Source: Brachybacterium sp. SGAir0954 (GTDB lineage Bacteria; Actinomycetota; Actinomycetes; Actinomycetales; Dermabacteraceae). Taken from it: a DNA stretch of 64,000 nucleotides. The first letter of the stretch is position 1; each line of letters begins with the position of its first letter. The notes under the pieces are model-generated. The model did no database searches, was not told the DNA's origin, and worked only from the letters and a program-made list of their open reading frames with translations. Shown one piece after another: positions 51,809 to 61,743 of the stretch. The position numbers and the translations under genes are program-made. The stretch lies in contig NZ_CP027295.1 of assembly GCF_005490785.1 (NCBI RefSeq), forward strand, positions 1,178,001-1,242,000, given 5' to 3'.

Positions 51809-51882
51809 ACGCTCCGGCAGGATTCGAACCTGCGACGTACTCCTTATGGGGGAGCTGCTCTACCGGCCTGAGCTACGAAGCG
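51809..51882 (-). tRNA. tRNA with anticodon CAU (Met or Ile2), C at position 33
   Basis: Reading the minus strand, a 74-nt cloverleaf: acceptor CGCTTCG/CGGAGCG, D-arm GCTC...GAGC, anticodon stem GCTCC/GGAGT with loop CCCATAA, T-arm GCAGG/CCTGC around TTCGAAT, discriminator U. The anticodon is CAT. Position 33 is C where nearly all elongator tRNAs have U. It lacks the initiator features (mismatched first pair, three G-C pairs in the anticodon stem). CCA is not encoded. Confidence 0.85.
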
Positions 51883-52033
51883 ATGCCACCACCGTGCCCG
51901 ATACCGGGCTCCCGGGGCCAGCGTCGCGTCATCTTCTGTCGCGGGCCCGGCGATCGTTCCTCCCCATCGCCTGCTCGTCCACCGCCGGCGGTCATCCGCT
52001 GCGGGCGGGCGTGACCCGGCGGAGGCTGGGGAC

Positions 52034-53737
52034 ATGACCGAGCACGCACAGGACCCCGAGCACCCGGCAGGCGAGCCGCCGCCGGATGCCGGCGAGAGCC
52101 TGCCCGGCCCAGCGCAGGGACCGGCGCCGCAGGATCTCGCCGCCATCCTGGGCGACCACGCGCATGCGCTGCTGGGCGTGCTCCTGGACAGCGAGGGCAC
52201 CTTCGACGCGGGCATCCACCCCAGTGCGCACTTCACGGCCCTGCTGCAGCGCATCGTCGAGCTCCGCGGCGTGCTGGACGCCCTGGCCCCCGCGGCGCAG
52301 ACGGCGATCGCGGAGGCGACCCGACGCGAGGAGCGGGACGCCCATGCCACCGCCGAGGGCGACCATGACCAGCGCGCGATGCGCAGCACCGACCGCGGCG
52401 CGGACCAGGCCGCCGCGCGCGAGGTCTCGATGGTCACGCGGCAGTCGCCCGCGCGGGCCGTCTGGTCCCTCTCCGCCGCGCAGCGCCTCGTCCGCTCCCT
52501 GCCCTCGATCCACGAGGCGGTCGCCGTGGGCGGCATCGGTGCGGAGGCCGCGCTGCGGGTCGCGAGCGCCGTCCGCGTGCTCGACGAGGACGGTCGCGCG
52601 CAGGTGGACCAGGCGCTCGCGGCACGGCTCCCGTACCTCGACGCCGCCTCGACACGGCAGTGGGAGGACTAGGCCGCCGCCGCGGTCGAGGCCGCGGATC
52701 CGGAGGGTGCGGCCCGTCGTCACCTGATCGCGCGACGGCGGCGGCACCTGAGGGTGCACCGGCGGCAGGACGGCATGGCCTCGGTGACCCTGCACCTGCC
52801 CGCCGTGGACGGGGCGCTGATCGGCAAGCGATTCGCGCTCGAGGCGGAGCGTCGGCGGGCGGCGGGCGACCGCACCGGGCACGGCGCCCTCATGGCGGAC
52901 CTCGCCTCCATGGTGCTGCTGGGCGGCCCCGTCGCGGTGCAGAGCGTGATGCCGTCGTCGGAGACGGGACCGGAGAGGGAGACGGCGCCGGAGCCGGTGT
53001 CCGCGCCGGAGCCGGTGTCGGCGGCAGATCCGGAGCCGGCGGCGGTGGAGGACTCGGCGCCGGGATCGGAGCCGTCACCGGAGGGGACGGAGAGCACGAC
53101 GGAGGCCGAGGACGAGGCAGCGGCGCCGGGGGCGGGCCCGTCGGGCTCCCCGCCCCGGGTCACCCTGGAGATCGGCGTGCTCATCACCGAGCGCACGCTC
53201 CTCGCGCCCGAGTCCGGGGACGTCGCGCACCTCGAGGGCTACGGCGCCGTCCCTGCGGAGGCCGTGCGGGAGCAGATCCGACGGGCGCTGGACCCACCTC
53301 CACCCGGGGAGCCGGACCCCTTCGGGCTCGCGGGGGCGAGCGTGCGCACCGTGTTCCGGCGCCTGTTCACACATCCCACTACCGGCGAGCTGATCGCGGC
53401 CGACTCCCGTGCTCGAGCCTTCCCCGCGGGGATGCGACAGTTCCTCACCTGGCGCGACACGACTTGCCGCGGGCCGTTCTGCGACGCGCCCATCCGTCAC
53501 ATGGACCATGTGCTGCCGTATGCGGAGGGCGGGGCGACGAGCCTGGACGACGGCCAGGGCGGCTGCGCGTACTGCAACCTCGGCCGTGCGGAGCAGACGA
53601 GGTCGGTGGCGCGCGCGGAGGACGGCATGCCCGGGCACCGCGTCTCCTGGAGGAGCCGCAACGGGGTCACCCGGGTCACGGGACCGCGGGCGCTCACCCC
53701 GCCTGCACAGGCGCCCCCGCCGTCCGGCCTGGACTGA
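52034..53737 (+). pseudogene. DUF222/HNH endonuclease-like gene split by one in-frame amber codon
   Basis: The frame from ATG 52034 runs 212 codons, meets TAG at 52670-52672, and then continues open in the same frame to 53737. The second part makes sense from the first codon after the stop (AAAVEAADPEGAARRHLIAR), so this is one gene with a single nonsense mutation. The N-terminal part is DUF222 (HFTALLQRIVELRGVLDALAP, EAALRVASAVRVLD); the C-terminal part has an acidic Pro/Glu linker and an HNH region with MDHVLPYAEGG and CAYCN, where the middle Asn of the motif is replaced by Asp (SLDDGQG). Such multicopy actinobacterial genes often decay. An internal start at ATG 52778 could still give a truncated product. 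Confidence 0.8.
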
Positions 53738-53798
53738 CCCGTCCCCACCGGACCGACCCGTCCCACCCTGGCTGACCCGCCCCACCCTGGCTGAACCG

Positions 53799-53811
53799 CC
53801 CCCGGTGGGGG
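53799..53811 (+). terminator. Short hairpin downstream of the HNH pseudogene
   Basis: CCCCC (53799-53803) and GGGGG (53807-53811) with a GGT loop. Just upstream an 18-bp direct repeat (53762-53779, 53781-53798 region) reads CCCACCCTGGCTGACCCG with one change. Weak evidence for termination. Confidence 0.35.
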
Positions 53812-53826
53812 AGGCTCTCGTGAAGC

Positions 53827-53897
53827 TGCAACGTGTTTCAGGCAGACCATCGAGGGAAAGGGCTTGCCGGCGGGCGCGACGTATGGAAACGTTTGCA
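53827..53897 (+). promoter_or_regulatory. Two LacI-type operator-like palindromes upstream of uxaE
   Basis: TGCAACGTGTTTCA (53827-53840) and TGGAAACGTTTGCA (53884-53897) are each 14-bp palindromes with one mismatch around a central CG or GT, the pattern of LacI/GalR-family sites. Their centres are 57 bp apart. No LacI-family gene is in the window. Confidence 0.5.
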
Positions 53898-53953
53898 GTC
53901 CCAGGCTCCGCGGCACCACGCTGCACCCCGCGTCATCGAGGACACGAACAGAC

Positions 53954-55399
53954 ATGACCCTGCGCACCGCTTCCCTCACCGCCGACGTCACCCGCACCAG
54001 CGACGGCAGCAGGCTCCTGCTCCGCGCGAGCGACGCCGCCGCCCTCGCCGGGTTCGACGGCGAGCTCAGCACGGACGGCGGGGACCACCTGCTCGCAGGC
54101 CCGCTCTCCCACGAGAACGCCGTCGCCCTACGGGCCGCGATCCCCGCGCTTCGCCCGCAGCTCGTCACCGGTCACCGCACCTCCGTGGGCACCGGCGACC
54201 GGCTCGGCCTCGCCACCGCCGGCCAGGCCGCCGCCTTCGCCGCGGTCGGCGGGGAGGTGCTGCCCGTTCTCGCCCAGCAGTCGATCCGCGAGATGGACCG
54301 TCTGGGCCGCAGCGCCCGCGAGGTCATGGACGAGGCGACCTTCGGTCTCGTCGAGGCGGGCTGGGACCGCGGCTACGGCGCGGACTGCGACCACATCAAG
54401 ACCACCGAGGGCATCGACCGGGGCCTCGACGCGGGCTTCACGATGTTCACCCTTGACCCCGGCGACGCGGTCCAGGACGTCACCGCCGGGGCGACCCTCG
54501 AGCAGGCGCTCGCCCTGCCCTGGGATGTCCTCGAGGACACCTGGGAGGGCACCCTCGCCCGCTACGCCGGCATCCGGGTCGAGGTCGCGCCGGGCCTCGT
54601 CCTCGAGCCGGACGAGCAGGAGGTCCTCACCGCCGTCGTCAAGTACGCGGGCGCGGTCGCGGAGGCCATCGGGCTGTACCGCCACCTCCGCGAGGGCGCC
54701 GCGCGCGCCGGGTACGAGGTCGAGGCCGAGATCGCGGTGGACGAGACCGCGTGGCAGACCTCCTTCTTCGAGCACTACTTCCTCGCCGCGGAGCTCCGTC
54801 GGCTCGGCGCCGAGTGGTTCAGCTTCGCCCCCCGCTACGTCGACGGGTTCGAGAAGGGGCTGGAGTTCCTCGGCGACCACGAGGAGCTGCGCAGCAACCT
54901 CGCCGCGCACCACGCGATCGGCGAGCTGTTCGGCGGCTACAAGATCTCGCTGCACTCGGGCTCGGACAAGTACTCGATCTACCCGCTCGCCGTCGAGGCC
55001 ACCGAGGGCCTCGTGCACCTGAAGACCTCCGGCACCAGCTACCTGTGCGCCCTCGAGGTCGTCGCCCGGCGTGATCCGGAGCTGTTCGCGGAGATCTGGC
55101 GGATCTCGCGGGCCGCCTACGCCCGCGCCGCCGCGTCCTACCAGGTCTCCGCGCAGGTGGAGAACACGCCCGAGTCCCTCGAGGGTGTGGACCTGCTGGC
55201 GCTGCTGGAGGGAGCCGACGGCAGGCAGATCCTCCACGTGGGCTACGGCGACTCGCTGACCACCGAGCTCGTGGACGGCACACCGCTCGTGGAGCGTCTG
55301 CGCGCGGTGCTCCGTGAGCGCCACGAGGACTACGCGGCCGTGCTGGTCCCGCACCTGAGCCGGCACCTCGAGGCCTTCGGGACCGTGGCCGCCCGCTGA
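53954..55399 (+). CDS. uxaE: Tagaturonate epimerase family protein (UxaE)
   Basis: A 481-residue protein of the UxaE (formerly DUF2378-like tagaturonate/fructuronate epimerase) family, which interconverts D-tagaturonate and D-fructuronate in galacturonate breakdown. Recognised blocks are YGADCDHIKTTEGIDRGLDAGFTMFTLDPGD, EIAVDETAWQTSFFEHYFLAAEL, WFSFAPRYVDGFEKG and GGYKISLHSGSDKYSIYP, with conserved His/Asp that would bind a metal (shown in pieces of 20 or fewer: CDHIKTT, DETAWQT, SLHSGSDK). ATG 53954 is the start; LacI-type operators upstream suggest sugar-acid control. No other hexuronate genes are present. Confidence 0.85.
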   Translation: MTLRTASLTADVTRTSDGSRLLLRASDAAALAGFDGELSTDGGDHLLAGPLSHENAVALRAAIPALRPQLVTGHRTSVGTGDRLGLATAGQAAAFAAVGGEVLPVLAQQSIREMDRLGRSAREVMDEATFGLVEAGWDRGYGADCDHIKTTEGIDRGLDAGFTMFTLDPGDAVQDVTAGATLEQALALPWDVLEDTWEGTLARYAGIRVEVAPGLVLEPDEQEVLTAVVKYAGAVAEAIGLYRHLREGAARAGYEVEAEIAVDETAWQTSFFEHYFLAAELRRLGAEWFSFAPRYVDGFEKGLEFLGDHEELRSNLAAHHAIGELFGGYKISLHSGSDKYSIYPLAVEATEGLVHLKTSGTSYLCALEVVARRDPELFAEIWRISRAAYARAAASYQVSAQVENTPESLEGVDLLALLEGADGRQILHVGYGDSLTTELVDGTPLVERLRAVLRERHEDYAAVLVPHLSRHLEAFGTVAAR

Positions 55400-55411
55400 C
55401 ACCCTCGCCCC

Positions 55412-55433
55412 GCCGGGCCCACAGGACCCCGGC
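55412..55433. terminator. Hairpin between convergent uxaE and hemL
   Basis: GCCGGG (55412-55417) and CCCGGC (55428-55433), flanked by CTGACA (55396-55401) and TGTCAG (55434-55439), which contain the two stop codons. It can act on both strands. Confidence 0.45.
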
Positions 55434-55435
55434 TG

Positions 55436-56740
55436 TCAGGCGGAGGCGGCCGCTCGTGCCGCTGCGGGCAGGGCCTCGGCGATCCGGTCGATGACCTCAG
55501 GAGTGTGCGCCGTCGAGACGAACCAGGCCTCGAAGGCGGAGGGCGGCAGGTAGATGCCGCTGTCGAGCAGCGAGTGGAAGAACCGCGTGAAGGCGGCGGT
55601 GTCCTGCGCCTTCGAGTCCTCGTAGGTGCGCACCGGCTCGCTGCGGAAGAACACCGAGAACAGGGTCCCGGCGGTCTGGATCACGTGGGGAACACCCGCC
55701 GTCGTGAGCGCCTCGGCGACGAGCTGCTGGAGCGCCGCGGAGGCCCGGTCCAGGTGGGCGTAGGCGGCGTCGTCGAGGCCCGCGAAGGTCGCGAGCCCGG
55801 CGGCGGTCGCGAGCGGGTTCCCCGAGAGCGTGCCCGCCTGGTAGACGGGGCCGGCCGGGGAGAGCAGGTCCATGAGATCCGCCCGGCCGCCGAAGGCGCC
55901 CACGGGGAGACCGCCGCCGATCACCTTGCCGAAGGTCATGAGGTCCGGCGTCCAGCCCTCGCCGTCGATGCCGTAGTAACCCGCGGCGCTCGCCCGGAAG
56001 CCGGTGAGGACCTCGTCACTGATCACCAGGGCGCCGCCGCCGTGGACGATGCCCGCGAGCTCGCGGTGGAAGCCCTCCGGCGGGGTCACCACGCCCATGT
56101 TGCAGGGGGCGGCCTCGGTGATGACCGCGGCGATCTCGTCACCGCGGGCGGCGAACAGCTCGCGCACCGCGTCGAGGTCGCCGTAGGGCAGGACCACGGT
56201 GTCCTTCGCGGTGGAGGCCGTGACACCGGCGGAGCCGGGCAGGGCGAAGGTCGCGACGCCGCTGCCGGCCTCGGCGAGCAGCGCGTCCACGTGCCCGTGG
56301 TAGCAGCCGGCGAACTTCACGACCACGTCGCGGCCGGTCGCGGCGCGGGCCACGCGCAGCGCGCTCATCGTCGCCTCGGTGCCGGAGTTGACCAGGCGCA
56401 GCCGCTCGATCGGGCCCACGCGCCGGGCGATCTCCTCGGCGAGGGAGACCTCGCCCGGCTGCGGGGCGCCGAAGGAGAGCCCGCGGCCGGCGGCCTCGCG
56501 CACGGCCTCGACCACGGCGGGGTTCGCGTGGCCCAGGATCATCGGCCCCCAGGAGCCGACGAGGTCCACGTACTCACGGCCGTCGGCGTCGGTGAGCAGC
56601 GCGCCGGAGGCGGAGGTGAGGAACGGCGGGGTCCCGCCCACGGAGCCGAAGGCCCGCACGGGCGAGTTCACGCCGGAGGGGATCACGCGGCGGGCGCGGG
56701 CGAAGAGCTCCTCGGAGAGGCCGGCGGGGGTCGAGGTCAT
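55436..56740 (-). CDS. hemL: Glutamate-1-semialdehyde 2,1-aminomutase
   Basis: A 434-residue PLP enzyme making 5-aminolevulinate from glutamate-1-semialdehyde, the last C5-pathway step. It has [58 protein letters not shown], and the PLP lysine in [17 protein letters not shown] (Lys272). All main active-site residues are present. It is the last gene of the heme operon; a 124-bp gap with tandem repeats separates it from hemB, and AGGAG lies 7 nt before ATG 56740. HemA is not in the window. Confidence 0.94.
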   Translation of the reverse strand: MTSTPAGLSEELFARARRVIPSGVNSPVRAFGSVGGTPPFLTSASGALLTDADGREYVDLVGSWGPMILGHANPAVVEAVREAAGRGLSFGAPQPGEVSLAEEIARRVGPIERLRLVNSGTEATMSALRVARAATGRDVVVKFAGCYHGHVDALLAEAGSGVATFALPGSAGVTASTAKDTVVLPYGDLDAVRELFAARGDEIAAVITEAAPCNMGVVTPPEGFHRELAGIVHGGGALVISDEVLTGFRASAAGYYGIDGEGWTPDLMTFGKVIGGGLPVGAFGGRADLMDLLSPAGPVYQAGTLSGNPLATAAGLATFAGLDDAAYAHLDRASAALQQLVAEALTTAGVPHVIQTAGTLFSVFFRSEPVRTYEDSKAQDTAAFTRFFHSLLDSGIYLPPSAFEAWFVSTAHTPEVIDRIAEALPAAARAAASA

Positions 56741-56754
56741 GGCGGGCTCCTGTA

Positions 56755-56824
56755 TCAGGTGCGGTGGCGAGGTCAGGTGCGGTGGCGAGGGGGCGACGGT
56801 GGGGTCGGATGCGGGGTCGGATGC
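56755..56824. repeat. Tandem duplications in the hemB-hemL gap
   Basis: An 18-bp unit TCAGGTGCGGTGGCGAGG occurs twice in direct succession (56755-56772, 56773-56790), and a 12-bp unit GGGGTCGGATGC occurs twice (56801-56812, 56813-56824). They lie immediately upstream of the hemL ribosome site on the minus strand. Confidence 0.75.
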
Positions 56825-56864
56825 GGTGGCGGGGTGCGGTGACGATGCGTGGCGGAGGCCGGGC

Positions 56865-57935
56865 TCAGAGGAACTCGCGGAGCCCCTCGGGCAGGCCGTC
56901 GCGGAACCACCCGGCGACCTCGCTCGCGTGGTAGGTCAGCACGGTGCTCGCGCCGGCGCGGCGGAAGGCCAGCAGCGACTCGAGGATCGTGCGCTCGCGG
57001 TCCAGCCAGCCGTTCGCGGCGGCCGCCTCGATCATCGCGTACTCACCGGAGACCTGGTAGGCCCCGACGGGCACGGGGGAGGCCTGGGAGACCTCCTTGA
57101 GCACGTCGAGGTAGGGCATGCCGGGCTTGACCATGACGAGGTCGGCGCCCTCGGCGACGTCGAGCTCGAGCTCGCGCAGCGCTTCGCGGCCGTTGGCGGG
57201 GTCCTGCTGGTAGGTGCGGCGGTCGCCCACGAGGGAGGAGTCCACGGCCTCGCGGAAGGGGCCGAAGAACGCCGAGGCGTACTTCGCGGTGTAGGCGTAG
57301 ACGACGGTGTCCTCGTGGCCGGTGACGTCGAGCGCGTCGCGGATCGCCGCGATCTGCCCGTCCATCATCCCGGAGGGACCCACGAGGTGCGCCCCGGCCT
57401 CCGCCTGGGCGACGGCCATGTCGCGGTAGCGCTCGAGGGTCGCGTCGTTGTCGACGCGGCCGTCGGCGTCGAGCACGCCGCAGTGGCCGTGGTCGGTGAA
57501 CTCGTCTAGGCAGAGGTCCGCCATGACCACGGTGTCGTCGCCGAGCTCGGCGCGGAGCCGGGCGAGGCCCTGGTTGAGTACGCCGTCGGGATCCGTCGCC
57601 CCGGAGCCGATCGCGTCCTTCGCGGTGGGGACGCCGAAGAGCATGATGCCGCCGACGCCGCGCTCGACGGCCTCGGTGGCGGTGCGGGCGAGGGAGTCCA
57701 GGGAGTGCTGGGCGACGCCCGGCATGGAGGTGATCGGGCGGGAATCGCCGCCCGTGAGGTCCTCGGCGGCGAACATCGGCAGCACGAGGTCCGCGGGGCG
57801 CAGGGTGTGCTCGCGCACGAGCGAGCGCAGGGCGGAGGTGGAGCGCAGGCGGCGGGTCCGCTCGACGGGCAGCGGGCCGGTGGGCAGGGAGTTGCGGGTA
57901 TCCGACGGGGTGCGGGGCTGGGACGGGGTGGTCAT
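56865..57935 (-). CDS. hemB: Porphobilinogen synthase (delta-aminolevulinate dehydratase)
   Basis: A 356-residue TIM-barrel enzyme joining two 5-aminolevulinate into porphobilinogen. A Thr/Pro/Arg-rich N-terminus precedes [15 protein letters not shown]. It has [14 protein letters not shown] (a non-zinc, Asp-type metal site rather than the Cys-rich one), the Schiff-base lysines in [17 protein letters not shown] and [10 protein letters not shown], and [13 protein letters not shown] 57935 overlaps the hemD stop by 4 nt. Confidence 0.94.
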   Translation of the reverse strand: MTTPSQPRTPSDTRNSLPTGPLPVERTRRLRSTSALRSLVREHTLRPADLVLPMFAAEDLTGGDSRPITSMPGVAQHSLDSLARTATEAVERGVGGIMLFGVPTAKDAIGSGATDPDGVLNQGLARLRAELGDDTVVMADLCLDEFTDHGHCGVLDADGRVDNDATLERYRDMAVAQAEAGAHLVGPSGMMDGQIAAIRDALDVTGHEDTVVYAYTAKYASAFFGPFREAVDSSLVGDRRTYQQDPANGREALRELELDVAEGADLVMVKPGMPYLDVLKEVSQASPVPVGAYQVSGEYAMIEAAAANGWLDRERTILESLLAFRRAGASTVLTYHASEVAGWFRDGLPEGLREFL

Positions 57936-58777
57936 CGATCCTCCTGGGGGTCGTCGGTGGGGGTCTGAGAGGCGGGGCCGGGCCCGTGCAGCGCCTGCTG
58001 CACGGCGGCGGCGAGGCGGGTATCGTCCGGGGCGTCGGCCTGCACGCTCACCGTGAGACCGGCCTCGCGGGCGGCCTCGGTGGTGGGTGCGCCGATGGTG
58101 ACGACGGCGGTGCCGGCGCCCACGCCGATGCCGGCGACGTGGCGGGCGATCATCGGGCTGGTGAGGACGACGGCCGCGTAGCCGCCCTCGCGGAGCGCCG
58201 CCGCCACGGCGGGCGGCGGGGTGAGCGCCTCGGGCCGGTAGGCGGTGACCTGATCGACCTTCTCGACCAGGTCGCCGAGCGCCTCGAGCCCGCGGCGCAC
58301 GGTCGACGCGGCGGCCGCCGAGGTCGGGAACAGGACGCGAGCGGGGGCGGCGCCGCCACCGGTCGTCGACGAGCCGGCGATGGCCGGGCCGGCGAGCGTC
58401 GGGAACTCCTCGACGAGCGCGGCGCCGGAGCCCGCGGCGACGTGATCCACACGGATCCCCGCCGCTCGCAGCTCGGCGGCGGTGCCGGGCCCGACGGCGA
58501 TGACCAGCGTGCCCGCGGGCACCACGATCCCTTCCGCCGCGCCCTGCCGCTCCCGGACGGTGAGCAGGGCGCCGACGGTGGTGCGGCTCGTGACGACGAG
58601 GTGCGTGTACCGGCCCGCCGCGAGAGCGTCCAGGGCCGTGCGCAGCGCGGGGGAGTCCTCCGCGGTGAGCGCGAGCAGCGGGTGGTGGTCGACGCGCACT
58701 CCGTGCGCCTCGAGCAGCGCCGCGAGATCCCCGCCCCGCCCGAGGGGGCGGGGGAGGAGCACCGGGCGGGGCGTCAC
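57932..58777 (-). CDS. hemD: Uroporphyrinogen-III synthase
   Basis: A 281-residue two-lobed enzyme that closes hydroxymethylbilane with D-ring inversion. Typical weakly conserved features are seen: [21 protein letters not shown] at the start, [57 protein letters not shown] and [16 protein letters not shown]. The Asp/Gln-rich end may be disordered. The call is firm because it lies between hemC and hemB with 4-nt overlaps on both sides. Confidence 0.88.
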   Translation of the reverse strand: MTPRPVLLPRPLGRGGDLAALLEAHGVRVDHHPLLALTAEDSPALRTALDALAAGRYTHLVVTSRTTVGALLTVRERQGAAEGIVVPAGTLVIAVGPGTAAELRAAGIRVDHVAAGSGAALVEEFPTLAGPAIAGSSTTGGGAAPARVLFPTSAAAASTVRRGLEALGDLVEKVDQVTAYRPEALTPPPAVAAALREGGYAAVVLTSPMIARHVAGIGVGAGTAVVTIGAPTTEAAREAGLTVSVQADAPDDTRLAAAVQQALHGPGPASQTPTDDPQEDR

Positions 58778-59724
58778 AGCGCGGTCGCCTCCGCGAGGAT
58801 CGTGCCGGCGCCGCGGTCGAGGAGGTCGCGGGCGAGCTCCTGGCCGAGCTGCGCGGCCGACTCGCCCTCGCGGGCACTCCGCTCGCCCTCGACGACGCGG
58901 GCGCCGTCGGTCGAGATCGCGAGCGCCCGCAGGTTCAGGCTGCCCGCACGCCGCTCCGCGAAGGCGGCGACGGGGGCGGAGCAGCCGGCCTCGAGGGTGC
59001 GCAGCAGCGCCCGCTCGGCCGTCACGGCGTCACGCGTGGCGGCGTCCTCGTGCCCGGCGAGGGCCGTGGCGAGCCAGGGCTCCGTGCTCTCGCGGGTCTC
59101 GACGGCGAGGGCGCCCTGGGCGGGCGCGGGGAGCATGACCTCGACGGGCAGCAGCTCGCTGATCGACTCCTCCTTGCCCACGCGGCGCAGGCCGGAGGCG
59201 GCGAGCACGACCGCGTCGAGGTCCGCGTCGGCGCCGAGCGCGCGGGCGAGGCGGGTCTCGACGTTGCCGCGGATCGCGACGACCTCGAGATCGGGGCGGG
59301 CGCGGAGCAGCTGCGCGGCGCGGCGCGGGGACCCGGTGCCCACGCGGGCCCCACGGGGCAGCTGGTCGAGGGTGCGGCCGCCCGCGGCGCAGAGCGCGTC
59401 GCGGGGGTCCTCCCGCGCGGGCACGCAGGACAGGGCGATGCCGGGCGCGGGGGCCGTCGGCAGGTCCTTGCAGGAATGGACGATGACGTCCACGTCCCCG
59501 TCCAGGAGCGCCTGGCGCACGGCGGTGACGAACACGCCCGTTCCGCCGATCCGGGCGAGCGGGCTCGTGCGGTCCACGTCGCCCTGCGAGCGCACGTGCA
59601 CGAGCTCCACCTCGCGGTCCGTGCCGGCGACGAGGGCCTCGCCCACGAGCCCGGACTGCGTGAGGGCGAGAGCGGAGGCCCGGGTGCCGAGGCGCAGGGG
59701 TGATCGTGCTGGTCGCCCTGTCAC
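58774..59724 (-). CDS. hemC: Hydroxymethylbilane synthase (porphobilinogen deaminase)
   Basis: A 316-residue enzyme polymerising four porphobilinogens. It has [16 protein letters not shown], the substrate-binding [43 protein letters not shown], and the cofactor-attaching Cys in [12 protein letters not shown]. The catalytic Asp region is intact. It is coupled to hemH upstream and hemD downstream by 4-nt overlaps. Confidence 0.94.
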   Translation of the reverse strand: MTGRPARSPLRLGTRASALALTQSGLVGEALVAGTDREVELVHVRSQGDVDRTSPLARIGGTGVFVTAVRQALLDGDVDVIVHSCKDLPTAPAPGIALSCVPAREDPRDALCAAGGRTLDQLPRGARVGTGSPRRAAQLLRARPDLEVVAIRGNVETRLARALGADADLDAVVLAASGLRRVGKEESISELLPVEVMLPAPAQGALAVETRESTEPWLATALAGHEDAATRDAVTAERALLRTLEAGCSAPVAAFAERRAGSLNLRALAISTDGARVVEGERSAREGESAAQLGQELARDLLDRGAGTILAEATAL

Positions 59725-60971
59725 CGCTCAGCGCCCGCCTGCTGCTGTCCGGCGCGCCGGACGTCCTCGGCGGAGTCCACGCCACTGGTGGTGGGACGAC
59801 AGACCCGGCCCACGCAGCAGTTCGCTCCGCAGACATCGGGGGTCGATCCGAAGTCCGTCACCTCCTCGCGCGGGAAAGCGGGATCCAGGCGCTCCTGGAC
59901 GAGATCCGCGAGGGCGGACACGAACCGAGGATCGGTCCCCGAGGTCGCCACCCGGCGGAACGCCAGCCCGTGCTCGGCGGCGGTCTCCTTCGCCTCGGTG
60001 TCGAGGTCCCACACCACCTCGACATGGTCGGTGACGAAGCCGATCGGGACGACGACGACAGCTTCGACCGCGGGCTCTGTCCCGCTGTCGCCGGTCTCCG
60101 CGAGCCTGGTGATCACGTCGTTGACGTCCGGCTCGAGCCACGGGATGTGGGGAGCACCCGATCGTGACTGGTAGACGAGCTCCCACTGCGGCGCATGCGG
60201 CGCGTCGTCGTCGATCTGGTCCATGACCCAGCGGCACGCGGCGAGATGCTGCTCGACGTACCAGCCGCCCGAGCCCTCGACGCGCGTCTCCTCCGGGCCC
60301 GAGGCCTCGGCCATGGACAGCGGGACCGAATGCGTGGAGAACAGCACTCGGACGTTCTCGGCATCGTGGCCCTGAGCAGCGAGATCGTCGAGCGCGCTGC
60401 GCAATCCGTCGAGCACGGGCTCGAGGAATCCGGGGTGGTTGAAGTAGACGCGGGCCTTGTCGATGGTGACCTCGCCGGCCAGCCCGGTCTCCTGAAGGAC
60501 CATCCCGAAGTCCTCGCGGTACTGACGGCACGAGGAGTAGGAGGAGTATGCGCTGGTGACCAGTGCCAGCGCATGGCGTCTGCCATCGGCATGCAGCGCG
60601 CGGACGGCATCGGCGTGGTACGGCTCCCAGTTGCGGTTGCCGAAGTAGACGGGAAGATCGATGCCCCGGCGCGAGAGCTCCTGCTCCAGCGCGGCGATGA
60701 GCTCAAGGTTCTGCGCCGTGATGGGGGACCGCCCGCCGAGCGCACGGTAGTGCCCGGCGACCTCTTCGAGCCGTTCGTCGGGGATGCCGCGCCCTCGGGT
60801 CACGTTGCGCAGGAACGGGATGACGTCGTCCTGGCCGTCCGGCCCGCCGAAGGAGGCGAAGAGGATCGCGTCGAAGTCGCGCGGCTCCGCCCGGCGGGTG
60901 TGCGTCGCGGAGCGCGGATCGACGGAGAGCGGGGTGGTCAGGTGCTGATCGGTGTGGGACGGAGTGGTCAC
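59721..60971 (-). CDS. hemH: Coproporphyrin ferrochelatase (CpfC/HemH)
   Basis: A 416-residue ferrochelatase that inserts iron into coproporphyrin III. It has DAILFASFGGPDGQDDVIPFL, YRALGGRSPITAQN, the metal-site His in LFSTHSVPLSM and a conserved Glu in VPIGFVTDHVEVVWDLD. Cysteines in SSCRQYRED and the C-terminal DVCGANCCVGRVC fit the [2Fe-2S] cluster known from actinobacterial ferrochelatases. GTG 60971, with GAGG 5 nt upstream, is preferred; upstream in-frame sequence overlaps the hemQ end and reads as non-coding. A His/Asp-rich N-terminal tail of about 28 residues precedes the fold. Confidence 0.9.
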   Translation of the reverse strand: MTTPSHTDQHLTTPLSVDPRSATHTRRAEPRDFDAILFASFGGPDGQDDVIPFLRNVTRGRGIPDERLEEVAGHYRALGGRSPITAQNLELIAALEQELSRRGIDLPVYFGNRNWEPYHADAVRALHADGRRHALALVTSAYSSYSSCRQYREDFGMVLQETGLAGEVTIDKARVYFNHPGFLEPVLDGLRSALDDLAAQGHDAENVRVLFSTHSVPLSMAEASGPEETRVEGSGGWYVEQHLAACRWVMDQIDDDAPHAPQWELVYQSRSGAPHIPWLEPDVNDVITRLAETGDSGTEPAVEAVVVVPIGFVTDHVEVVWDLDTEAKETAAEHGLAFRRVATSGTDPRFVSALADLVQERLDPAFPREEVTDFGSTPDVCGANCCVGRVCRPTTSGVDSAEDVRRAGQQQAGAER

Positions 60972-61005
60972 GGTGTCCTCGTGGGGGGGTGCTGGCGGTG
61001 GGAGG

Positions 61006-61743
61006 TCAGGCGAGCAGGGCCGCGACGTCCGCGAGGGAGGCGAGGCGGCGACCGGCGTGGAAGGGGAGCTCGTCGCGCACGTGCAGACGGGCATCGGAGT
61101 AGCGCAGGTGGCGCATCATGTCGACGAGGTCGTGGAGGTCGTCCGCCTCGAAGGAGAGCAGCCATTCGTAGTCGCCCAGGGAGAAGGCGGCGACGGTGTT
61201 GGCATTGACCTGAGGGTAGTCGCGGCCCAGGAGGCCGTGCTCGCGCAGCATGCGCTGACGCTCCTCCTCGGGCAGCAGGTACCACTCGTAGGAGCGGACG
61301 AAGGGGTAGACGGTGATCCACTCCTTGCGGTCCCGCTCGGGGTCGATGAAGGCGGGCACGTGGCGCGAGGCGAACTCGGCGCGGCGGTCCACGCCCACGG
61401 CGGCCCACGTGCGCTCGAGGAAGCCGCCGGCGGCGGAGGACTCGAAGACGCGGATCGCGGCCTGCAGGGCGGCGGCGTCCTCGGAGCGGAGCCAGATCAT
61501 GACGTCGGCCTCGGCGCGGAAGCCGGTGAGGTCGTAGTAGCCCAGCAGGTGCGCACCGAGCTCCTCGATGCGGGCGGAGACCGCGGCGAGGGCGTCCTCG
61601 ATGCGGGCGGCGGTGGTGGTGCCGTCCTGGGTGAGGCCCGCGAGACGGCGGTAGACGGTGTAGCTCGTGTAGTTCGTCGTCGTGAACTGGTCCGAGGGAC
61701 CCTCGGCCGTGGGAGCCGTCGAGGAGAGGGGAGCGCTGGTCAT
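61006..61743 (-). CDS. hemQ: Coproheme decarboxylase HemQ (ChdC)
   Basis: A 245-residue chlorite-dismutase-like enzyme that decarboxylates coproheme to heme b, the last step of the coproporphyrin route. It shows YTVYRRLAGLT, LLGYYDLTGFRAEADVMIWL, KEWITVYPFVRSYEWYLL (the catalytic Tyr region: YPFVRSYEWY), the heme-binding His region of this family replaced by HGLLGRDYPQV, and FSLGDYEWLLSFEADDLHDLVDMMRHLR. Its presence proves the coproporphyrin-dependent pathway for this organism. ATG 61743 overlaps the hemY stop by 4 nt. Confidence 0.93.
   Translation of the reverse strand: MTSAPLSSTAPTAEGPSDQFTTTNYTSYTVYRRLAGLTQDGTTTAARIEDALAAVSARIEELGAHLLGYYDLTGFRAEADVMIWLRSEDAAALQAAIRVFESSAAGGFLERTWAAVGVDRRAEFASRHVPAFIDPERDRKEWITVYPFVRSYEWYLLPEEERQRMLREHGLLGRDYPQVNANTVAAFSLGDYEWLLSFEADDLHDLVDMMRHLRYSDARLHVRDELPFHAGRRLASLADVAALLA

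Noticed and set aside
51809..52672. Idea that the nearby tRNA suppresses the amber codon in the HNH gene
   Set aside because: The anticodon reads CAU, not CUA, so it cannot decode UAG.
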